The position numbers and the translations under genes are program-made. The notes beneath the pieces were generated by a model, which did not search any database, had not been told where the DNA came from, and saw only the letters and a program-made list of their open reading frames with translations. From positions 2,200,001 through 2,264,000 of the forward strand of contig CALNXK010000042.1 of assembly GCA_942486035.1 (NCBI GenBank): 64,000 bases of DNA. The letters are read 5' to 3'. Origin of the DNA: Porites lobata. Its lineage: Eukaryota; Cnidaria; Anthozoa; Scleractinia; Poritidae. Positions 32,367-43,300 of this stretch are shown in pieces; position 1 is the first letter of the stretch, and each line of letters starts with the position of its first letter.

Positions 32367-34070
32367 ACTTCTCGTTCTTGGTTCTTTATATTTTGGCTGA
32401 TTTGATCTCTTTTCTAGAGATGCAACGTTTAAAACTAGCAAGATCTTCGTCCACGGTTTTTGCAGTTAATTTAATCCCAACAGACGACAGCGCATCTTCA
32501 AATAAAGGCAGTACCATCGTGTCATATAATGTGACACAGGCAGATTTTGGTAGGACTTAACGAGCGCAACTCAGAAATGCTAATCTAGAAAAGACATTTT
32601 TTGAATGCGTGGAAATTTTGTTGAAAATTACGACCTGTAGGTATTTCATCAGCCAAAACTGTTAACTGAATACCAGGGCGGCCCGACTAAACGCTTTCCG
32701 GCCGAGAGAGGCCTGGGACAAAAAATGTCACGAAATACCCTGGGAAAGGCTGGTCAATTTCCTCTTCTTTGTCATGAACTATTTTTGTCAAGGTTTTTAA
32801 TTCCTAACTGAGCCAAAAGCATTCAGTTTTCACGATCCAACTTTTCAAGATCTGCAGCAGTCTTCTTCACAAAGCAATCCATCGTCTTAAGAGCGAGTAT
32901 ACCCAAGAATATTGCCTAGTCCCTGTACAGCGTTTCCCAGTCCCTCTCGGTCAATTCACTTCGGTGACGTATCCGAGGCGAACAGGAGGGAAACGCCTAG
33001 ACAAAAACAGAATGCGCATGCGTGCGTTGCTGTTTAAAATTCAAAATGTTGTCGATGTTGTAAACGTCAGGAATAATGTGGATATTTGCGGGATTGACTT
33101 TTGCCGACCGGTTTTGAAAAGTCATGAGAATGTTATATTCACAGTCCTGTGAAGAATGGTTTCTGGCTCTTCAATCTCATCATTCAAGCTGAACTATCGG
33201 AGTTTGTAGCTCTTAACCCATTTAAACGAAAGAGCGAATTTTCCAAGTGAAAAGTGAACCTATGTGTAGTAAACTTAGAGCTAAAATCTTGAATAATCAG
33301 AAAAAAATACTTTCAAATAAAACTCATTAGCTGCGTATCGGAAAGTGCCCAGCTGATGACTGTTTTATCGAAACTGAGATACTGTTGCTGCGAACTCTAG
33401 AGCGAAAATGATCCTAAATAAACGTTGAAACTTGCAAAAATGATCTAGAAACAAATAAAATTATGCAGAGAAATCTAACAGAATATGAATTGCGATAACT
33501 GAAAAGAATGTGAAAGGAACAAAGAACTAGCGCGATAAACATATTTGGCGAGAAGTGCGGCAGTAACAAAGAGTTATTTTTGAATTTTAGCCTTTATTTG
33601 GGATAGTGAGAAGCAAAGCAATGCTAAACTAAGCGCTCTGCCAAAAAAAGGTTAAAACTTGAAAATAATTCTTAAAACAGGCGTTATTTGTCGACTTTTT
33701 TGGGTACTACTAACCCCAATGTAATGAAATTCCAAGGGCTTGCGGGAAAAATAGTTTTTTTTGTTACGGGGGTGTATTATTAATATCAGCTTGATTATTA
33801 CGTTAACATTGTCAAGAAGGCAAATAGGGACGACTATCAAAAAAAATAAAACGAAAAAATTAAAAAAAATTGAAACAAAAAACAGATCTAAAGGTTTATT
33901 GATTGAATAAACCGCGGTTAAACTGCGTTGTATTAGTACCTTAGAGTAAATGTCCCGGAAAAGTTACACTGTACAAAGTAGAGGTAAAGGATGATAAGTT
34001 ACTGAAGTTCTACAACTTCGAGAGTTTCCAAAACTTCTTATTTCAACTTACTTTTTTCTAACGTGAAGAT

Positions 34071-34293
34071 ACAGTAAAATTCCGAAAATAAGCCCCTCCC
34101 GGCAAATATAAGCCCCGTGGAAGGAAGCAGAAACGGTAAATTTCCTTTCAACTATAAGGCTAGCCCAATCGATTTTGAAACGCAAATTTCCGCCTTAGAT
34201 AAGCCACTCCGAATTTAAGCCCCTCCAAAAATTAGCCCCTCAAAAAGACGCTTTGAAAAATTCAAGCCCCGGGGCTTATTTTCGGAACTACGG
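34071..34293. mobile_element. MITE with TTCCGAAAATAAGCCCC termini
   Basis: The left end CAGTAAAATTCCGAAAATAA and the right end TTATTTTCGGAACTACGG are inverted, followed inward by repeated AAGCCCCTCC-type blocks on one strand. No frame. Confidence 0.75.
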
Positions 34294-34560
34294 TTTGTTA
34301 CAAAGGAGTACCTCTACAATCCTTTTCCAGAAACGCAATATAGAATGATATTATTCCGGCAGGCCACTTCTTCCCGGTCTGAAATATGAACGAATGCCAC
34401 TCGTAATAAACGACACTTTGGTAGTATACATTCTTTTAGTATAATAAAGGACGTTAATTAATGTAAATTTTACCCAACGGTTTTCAACTAAATACCGAAT
34501 AAGGCTAATGCAAGGCAACGACCACTTATTGCTCAATGTGAAATGATTATAGTAAATTTA

Positions 34561-35460
34561 GCCTGCGTAGCAAGCGTTTCCGTGCGGTGTAGGAACAAAG
34601 AACGAGGAATGAGAGTCAAAGACCGCGCGAATAAAGGCACAAGTAAAAGAGCGGAAAGGGGGTGGGGATGGAAGAAAAGAAGGAAACGCTTGCAGACAAA
34701 CCCCAGGATTTTGAAAACCGCCCACTTGGCCTGTCATGCCTGAGTGCGCGCACCGACATTTGATGCTGTCAACAGCTGTCATAATTGACCAATAAAATAA
34801 TTGGCCTTCCTGGAGAGGAAAAGAGGACGCGTGTATGAAACCAAAATAATTTTTCATGGAACGCGTTAATGGTGAACTCTCAATGAATCCGAACGATCAT
34901 TACTTAATCAGCAATCTTGACTGAGTCACAATGCACTTTTCCATAGTTGCAATCCATTCTTCGAAATTTGGATCTGTAAATCACTATCCGAGAGGAAAAA
35001 AACACTAACGACCTGGGCCCAGCATGACAAAACATTGCGGAAACCATCGCATTCGCTGACAAAAGAAAATCGATTTTAGTTATTTAAATCCAGGAGGCAC
35101 TTTGGAGAGTAAACGAAACGACCTGAAACCCTTATTTAGTCGCAAGAAGAGCTTTGCGTTTCAAAAGAAGGAGCGCAAATCGGGCAAATCTTGCCGACCA
35201 GAATAAACAACGACTACAGCGTGCGTGTCACGTACCATACATGACCTCTCAGTATGAAACAAACCTTTGATGGACACATGTCAATATTGTTCGACTAGCC
35301 GAGCCAATCAGTTGCTGCGTTCGCTGGCGAACGCAGGTTTTCAAAATCGAGGGGTTTGTCTGCAGGCGTTTCCTTCCTTCCCCTCCCCTCTTCCCCCTCT
35401 TTCACTTTTTGGCTCTCGGTCTTTCTTTCCGCCGAAACCAGGCCAAATGAAAACGCTTGC
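34561..35460. repeat. Inverted pair of a dispersed repeat
   Basis: GGAAACGCTTGCAGACAAAC followed by CCCAGGATTTTGAAAACC (34681-34720) is the inverse of GGTTTTCAAAATCGAGGGGT with TTGTCTGCAGGCGTTTCC (35335-35375). The left copy starts GCCTGCGTAGCAAGCGTTTC, a phrase also echoed by CTACGCAGGC near 12385 and 22860. This looks like two copies of one DNA-transposon family in opposite orientation. Confidence 0.65.
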
Positions 35461-35847
35461 CACACAGGATATAGTAAATTACACCAAAAAATTAAGTACA
35501 CTTTCGAAAAGGGGAGAATATGCGAGCCGCTGTGAAACAAATTTCTCCTGTCAAGTTCTTCAATGTAGCGTGTTTAACTCAGTGGTGTATTTCTGCAAAT
35601 GGTGACAGAGAACACTGCTGAGTTTCACTGGGAACAGGTTACTTAAATAATAAACGATCTTATAAGCTGAAAAGCAATCTTGTAAGCTATTTACAAGCTG
35701 AAAATCTAGGGGTGAATCGAAACGAGCCTTTTAAATTAGTAACATATAAGTGATGACGGTCATTAGCTCCTTGGCAAGTAGAAATAATTGGCGTTTGAAC
35801 TCATTTTCTTATTCACCCTGAAATAATACAAAATGGACTCTTCACGA

Positions 35848-36890
35848 TTACAACTTTGCTACCTCAACTAAGGTATCACTTTTATCTGGCGCCTGAATAG
35901 CCTCGCCATTTCCTTCATTGTCCTCACTTTCCTGCTTCTCGCTTAGGCTTTGCTGTTTGCTGCCTTCTCTTGTCGAGGAATGCAATTCCTCGTCACCAGT
36001 TTCCAAACCCGCGTTATGAATTCCTTTAAAAGGGTTTACCACATATTGATCGTCATCTGTTCCCCCATCTTCCTGTTTCTCTTTACTGTTATGAGCCTCT
36101 TTGTCAACGTTATCTTCTTCGTCCTCTCCAGTCAACTGAAAAGAAGGGTTATCGGCTGCTAGATCTTGGTTTTCATCACCGATTTCCGCCGGAAGCAAAT
36201 CTTGGCCACATTTATCTTTCTGGTTTCTACCATCTTCCTGTTCCTTACTACCATTATGAACCTCCTTGTTGACTTTTTCGTCCTCAGTCAGCTGAAAAGA
36301 AGGGTTATCGGCTGCTATATCTCGGTTTTCACCACCGATTTCCGCCGGAAGCAAATCTTGGCCACATTTATCTTTCTGGTTTCTACCATCTTCGTGTTCG
36401 TTATTACCATTATGAACCTCCTCGTTGACTTTTTCTTCCTCAGTCAACTGAAAAGTAGGGTTATCGGCTGCTAGATCTCGGTTTTCACCATCAATTTCTG
36501 CCAGGTGCAAATCTTGGCCACTTCTATCTCTCTGGCCATGGTTTCTACCATCTTCCTGTTTCGTGTTACCATATTGAACCTCCTTATTGATATTTTCTTC
36601 CTCAGCCAACTGCAAAGAAGGGTAACTGGCTGCTGGATCTCCGTTTTCACTACCAGTCTCAGCATGATGCAATTCTTGGCCACATTCCTCTTTCTGGCTG
36701 CTGCTATTAAGTCTATCCGCGCTCACTCTCACCACAGGCCGCCAACACAGCAGAGACATGTAAACAGGCAAAATGCACAAACCATGAATAAGGCCAAACC
36801 CGACGATTCCCAAGAACATTCGGAAGAAGATTCGGAATATCTCTGATGCAGCAAATGCTAGTACAATCATTCCCAGGAAGGTACTAAAAC
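35848..36890 (-). CDS. Patched-domain gene, terminal exon: last two helices and repeat tail
   Basis: The acceptor CTTTTTTCAG precedes GTTTTAGTACC, completing the glycine of LLGG and continuing FSTFLGMIVLAFAASEIF and FGLIHGLCILPVYMSLLC (last two membrane helices). The remaining 280 or so residues form a hydrophilic acidic tail with four 52-residue repeats and end VEVAKL before TAA at 35848-35850. The repeats are described separately. Confidence 0.92.
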
Positions 36891-37284
36891 CTGAAAAAAG
36901 AAAAAGGCAGAAAACTTGAAAGTAAGAGTACAGGAAAGAGGTCCACTTACTGTCACTTATAAGCATCTGACTTATTTATATGTAAATTTTGCGCGACTAA
37001 AGTCGTTATTACATAATAAGAGCGCCTTTTGGGAAAATCGTAATAATTTGCTGAAAAACGTAGATTTCGGACGCCATCCGTTGGTGTTTGAAAGACAATG
37101 GAATTTTGACAAAGGGTAAAATTGAAACATAGTATAGAGAATGCATATAGTTACGCAGTTTAATATTTAAGCAATAGAAAACGTTTTCCGTGTTTGCAAA
37201 GCCTTATATGAACACGAGAGGGTTGGGAGAATTCGAGACAGTTACGCAAACCCGAGACGAAGTCGAAGGTTTGCATAACTGTCG

Positions 37285-37319
<35 letters not shown>

Positions 37320-40300
37320 ATATGCAAAAACAGGAAAAAAGTTTTCTATTGCTTTTATAAAATAACTTTCCCGAAAAAAAAAGGCAAAACTCTCTTGTTT
37401 AGGTCATAGATTAAAAGAGAAATTCTTACGAGTCGCGAAGTCTTGTAAATGAAGCTTATACGCGCAATCAGTCTTTGTTTTGCAAGAAAGATGCTTTCCA
37501 AAATACGGGTTTTTCTCACTTAAAATGTCAGCTCAAGCGAAAAAAAAAATTGACACAGCATGTTTCTAAAGATTTTTCAAGTTTCAACCGACGAGGAAAT
37601 GGGTAAATAAAGTAAACTTGTCGAGTTTTTCAACTCAAAACCTTTTCCAAATTCGTGCTTGCGTGATTAGCGCGCGAAAAGCAAAACATGTTGACGTCAC
37701 AACCATGTTTACATGCTCTCATGCAAAACACGCCTCTCGGCCAAACAGAGCGCGAGTACTATCTTAGTTATTTTATAAATAAATCTAATATATTTATTAT
37801 TTCATCTCCATCTTTCCCTGGTATTTTACGAATCAATTTTATGACCAGCTCCCAGTTGGCTTGTTAGCTCATTTGGTTAGAGCATTGGTTAGAACATTTT
37901 CGGGATAGCGGAATCCCACACCTGGATCAGGCTGGATCTAGTGCAACCGCGAGTGATCAGGAAATTCATATTGATGGTTTAAACCTTTTTCGCAGCGGTA
38001 GTGCTTGCCGAAGTGGAGACTGGTGTGCTTCTACTACGCTGAAAACCTCATAGTCAGCACTGCAAAGATCTAGCTATGGCATAATTAGAGGCCATATAGA
38101 TCGTGGCCAAATTTCAATCTAGAACTGCTCTCCTCTCTGTGTTTTATAGATCTCCGCTTGAGTCACCAAATTTTGCTGAAATCTCCATGAAGTGCTCAAG
38201 AAAACCTTGTTGAAATCCGACTGCATATTTTTAATCTGTCTTCTAAACTGCAACATTTCTGGATAAAAATGAGACAGCATCATCGAATATCCGATCAAAT
38301 AAGATGGCAAAAATATGGTAAATGTTTGGGATCTTTTCGCTATGCAAAACGCTGTGACGGAGGCGACAGGGACAACACCTAGTACAAAATGCCAGATTGA
38401 TATAATTGTTACAAGAAATCTGGGTATAATCAGGAAGACTGGTTTTGCCACTTGGCATATCTGACCACAGCTTAACATTTCCAATTGTTGACCTCACGAG
38501 CAAAAGACTTCCAACCAAGATTATACGGATAATTAACAATTACAAAATGAGGCTGAGTATAGGATGTGAAGAATTATACAGATAGAGGAGGATGTTGCCT
38601 TGGTGGATAATACGATCCTCCGTGATCTGCATAACACTTCACATCCTACTCAGCCTCATTATCAGTAATTGTTTTGTTATTCATTCAAAATATCTCTAAG
38701 TTCCTAACATGCTCACCTCCCCGCAGGCTTTCTTCAAAACTTTGGCCTATTTCTCGGTACGGTTTCAGGATATACCGAAACAGATCACGGTTTTAACTTG
38801 CAGGTAATCCTCAAAAAGTAGATAACAACCATCGAGCAATATGTTTTGCTTATTCTGGCATTTCTTCTATTCATTTTAATTCAGAAATTCAGCTATCTCG
38901 CCCTCGAATAGCCGTGAACGCCATTTTTTTTTTTGTTCAATATTGCTCAAGCAGCCTTGTTTCCATTAATATACCATCAATCAGCCTCGTTTACGTAACA
39001 GTTATTCCACGAGGGCGCGTTGGATGTGAGATGATAGATAGCCAACGAGGCACGTAGCGCCGAGTTGGCTATAATCATCTCATATCCAGCAAGCGCGAGT
39101 GGAATAATTGTTTTATTAAAAACGCCCACAAAATCTCGTTGAATCTCCCCGACTAGAACAAACCGGAAAAGACAAGGGACTTCCGCTATTCACATGCCAC
39201 ACGTCTATCAAAACTGTCAACGCGCGAACGGACTCTCCTGGACTGCATGAATAAAGAATCAAAACATTGTAGCGATGAACATTAGTTTTTTAAAAACTCA
39301 TCGGGATTCTAGGATTTTACACCGCAGAACAGCTAAAAAGACCTGGCAGATAATGCGAAGGAAAAGAATTTTTAAGTGACAGCCGTCGAAATTACTGTGA
39401 ATTTGGATTTTCGGTGCAGTTATAAAAGTCAGAACAACGGAGAAATGTGTTTTCATGTGTTTTTCGACAAACTTTCAAACAAGCTCTTGTGGCTTTTTTT
39501 GTTTGTTTTTGTCTTTTTTCTTTCGATGAAATTGTATTTCTAGTATTCTAAGAAATGAATTAAAACAATTTGCTTCGGGCGCCGTTCTATCTTTCGCGAA
39601 AAAAAATCTCAGCTAGAGCTTCCAATTTTAAACTGACGCGTACACCGACCATATATGGAGAGCGTGGTATAATATCTCATATACCATAACGGCTAAGCCA
39701 ATCAAAATGCCAGAATTGCATTATCCAATGATTCAGTTTTTAATAAAATCAATTATAAAATAACTGAGATAGTACGCGTGATCTGATTGGTCAAAAACCT
39801 ATGGTTTATTATGCCGGTAAACCCATAGAAAAAGGCATCCGGACCACGAGCCATAAACAAAACCAGCTTAATTGATCTGCAAACAACGATTTTAGAAAGG
39901 CTAAAAAACAGAACAAGTTACTTGCCCAGCCCTTCTTAATATTAAAAGCGTTGGTTTCCACATTTTATTACTGAGCATCACAATTCGCTACTGCCATAGC
40001 TTTAGAAGTTATAAAGTACAAAGCTGGAAAACAGTTTACATTTCACGACGATGCCAAATCGCAGAGAAAGACAACAACTGTGTGAATTTCTGGTGTAGAA
40101 AGTCTCTAGGAAAACTTAACCATGTGCCAACCAGCAACAAAACGGATAGTTTTAGCATTCTTGATTTATTTTATGTCAAAATTAAATTCCTTAATAAAAG
40201 AAATTGTTCCAAAAAGAGATCTCTGATCAAGATATGGTAGAAAACCGGCCGCCGTAGGTTGTAAACAAGTTGCCAACGATGGTGAAAGATGTCAGAGTTT

Positions 40301-43300
40301 CGGGCTGATTTTTTTCCAACATTTGCACAAATTATTCGGTGATATCGATGCCATAACCTACCTCAAACCACCTGACTTCACGAATCGACAAATATTAACG
40401 CCAATATGTGGCTACGGCAAAGAAACCTTTCTCCACCACTGACATATTTCCATCGGTCGTTGTACGTGCATATTAAGTTACATGCTACAACTTCGCAAAT
40501 GCAGCCACGTCGTTACCGCAGCATTTCCTGATCATAATAACGTCCACAAAACAGATCTTAAACCACTGCGGCTTGTAAAAAGTGAATGAAGTCCTCCATT
40601 ACAATAGCTGTCAGTTCTGTCTGTAACAACGAAATTCTTACGGATCGACTCAACAAAATACAGCTGCGTACAGTCCGATGTTCAATTAATTTCTACTTCT
40701 GTAGTAAACAAGCCATGAAAGCATTCTTTCATTGTACGTTCGCATGAATATGTGTTGACTTTTCCTGTAAAACAGCTTTCATAAGTTATCATGCAATGAG
40801 TGCAAAAACTCGTGTTTTGAAGTGCTGCTGTTTGTTGTTTTGAGAAAGTTCAACGCTATTAATTCGTGAGTCATGATTGGCTTATGATGACTTTAGAGAG
40901 AAGACGTGACTTGATCACGGTACTAGAACCATAAATTTTACCTAGAAGACTCCATTCTACTAAAAGTTATTTTATAAAAGCAATAGACCACACTTTCTAT
41001 GGGTTTAACGGCGTGATAACCCACTTGGGATGTTGGGAGAACACTCGAAAAGCTTGTAAATCACTCGCCTTCGGCTCGTGATTTACAAGCTTTTCTCGTG
41101 TTCTCCCAACATCCCGCGTGGGTTATCACGCCGGTAAACTCATAGAAAGTGTGGTCTATTGCTTAAATATACTATCGAATCGATGGCAATGCTCGCATCT
41201 TCCTAATATGGTAAGCGCCAGTAGCCAGGGGATTGGAGCCAATCAGAAACGGCGAAATATTATAAATGAATAATACGGATCTTTAAGCGCTTTAACGAAG
41301 AGAATTTTTATAGCCGATATTAAACAAACACCTTTTCAAGTCTCGGGAGTATTTGATGATAATGACCATGTTCGTTGCGCGTGGGAGCTATTGTTTCGCA
41401 ACGTATGTGGTTTTCACGCTCCCTTTAAGGATGGATCAACAACTCGATTTGAATTAAAAATGAAACGCTGGTATAAGCTATCTAAGAAAGCTGCTATAGC
41501 AAAACATTCTACAATCTGGCGTGATTGCAAACAGCTGAGGAACGAGATTACATCTGATTTGAGAACGGCCGAGGATACTTATTTCCACCAGATGCTTGAT
41601 GAAGTGAAAAGTTCTAGAGTATATTGGAAACTGTTCCTACGCAGCCTGTGGTCTGGAGGTTATTGGGCCGCTTAAGCTCGACAATAGCAAGCCTATTAGT
41701 GGAGGATAAAGAGAAAGATTATCTTATGAATAGCTCCTTTTTTTGCATTAAAAGAAAGTTAGCTGATAGAGAGCAGGTCACATTCTTTGACTTGTTTACT
41801 ACACATACTGGAAATATATGCAAAGGAGATCATCGCAGTTAAGGACACACAATAGGGCCATTTATACGAGGAAAAATAAGACGCGAACTCTGCCATTTAT
41901 ACGAGAATGTCTTATCTAAGACGAGGACAGCTTGTGTAAATGGTTCGCGTCTTATTTCTGTTCTTGACTTGTTTTCATGTGAATGTCGCCCGTAGCAACG
42001 GCAATCCAACGTGGCGCGCCAAAATTAACGCATGCGTACTATGCGTTCGCGCTTATATAAGACGCGAAGGTCATTTATACGAAGTTTTTCTCGTCTTAGC
42101 TAAGACTTGTCTTATCTAAGAACAGGTGCCAAGGGCTGTTCTAAAATAAGACGCGTCTTAGCTAAGCCGCGTCTTATTTTAGACGAAATGTGCCGCTTAT
42201 ACGGAGTGTTCGCGTCTTATTTAAGACGCGTCCTATGTAAGACGAGTCTTATTTTTCCTCGTATAAATGGCCCTGTTATGCAGTTGCGAAAAGAAAGCCT
42301 GAAGAAATTTAGGCTTGCCGGGATTCGAACCCTGACCTCTGTGATACCGGTGCAGCGCTGTAACCAGTAGAGCCAGCTAGCCAGTTGGAAGCTGGTCATC
42401 AACTTGGCTGCTCGTAAAATACCCAGGAAAGATGAACATATGAATGTCATATAGAGCGTTTTCACATGACGTCACAGCGGTCATGTTGGTGTACCCAGTA
42501 AATCCTCTGGGAGTTGAACTCTTTTCTCATGTAAATGGGTCTTTTGTTCCAATAAATTGGCATAGATGCTGGCCACGTGAGTGAAAACGCTCTATATTGG
42601 AACAATTAAGCTCCCAGTGGATTTACTTGCTCATTTGGTTAGAGCACTGAACCGGTATCGCAGAGGTCAGGGTTTAAACTTATTGGCAAGCCTGATTTTT
42701 TTCGTGCTTTCTTTTAGCAACAGCATAAGTTGCGTCTTTAACAGTGATGATCTACCTTGATGATCTACTTTTTACATTCTTTCTCTCTTTTTTAAAGTCA
42801 GTATTATGGGAATAATATCGCCTGGTATAGATGATGAGAATTAGTTTCGGGGACAAAATTGATTTCTGTTCAAGTACGTGCATTAAAGTCACCTAGGAAA
42901 ATAAGGGCATGTGACTGAAAAACGAGGTGTCCATTTTAAAATCAGGGAATATCTCACGGACAAAATATGTCGAATTCTTAGGGATGAAATAGCAGCAGGA
43001 AAAGAGAATGTCGTTTTCTAATGGAAGGAAGTATTTATCAAGTATACACCAGCTGTAGTTCTTTTGTTGACTTGACTAGGGTTAGGACTTATATTGAACT
43101 AGATCATCTACTAGTGAATTTGTGGGCCACCGTAGTTTTGCAATCTTTCGGAGAACACACAAATGTGCTTTTTGCGACCCACTGCGCTTGTAAACAAGAC
43201 CGAACGTTAAAGACTCCATGCGAACGAAGTGGCCCGCACAAAAAAAATACAGCTAGCTTCTTACGTCGTTCGCACGATTGTAAACTAGGTTGTTCTGCTA

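Larger units (their letters stand above)
31300..35847. other. Intergenic stretch, repeats only
   Basis: No exon with homology was recognised. Seen here: an 8-bp hairpin (AGGAGCCG/CGGCTCCT) near 31731-31756, several GCATAAT motifs near 31835-31945, a CCCCCCGGGG-headed DNA-transposon fragment near 31965-32050, the large palindrome at 32172-32366, a MITE at 34071-34293, and an inverted pair at 34561-34725 / 35330-35460. Confidence 0.6.

Noticed and set aside
35950..36846. Plus-strand frames of 70-113 codons over the Patched-domain tail
   Set aside because: They are antisense shadows of the repeated acidic tail exon (minus strand), which has clear family context and splice borders.
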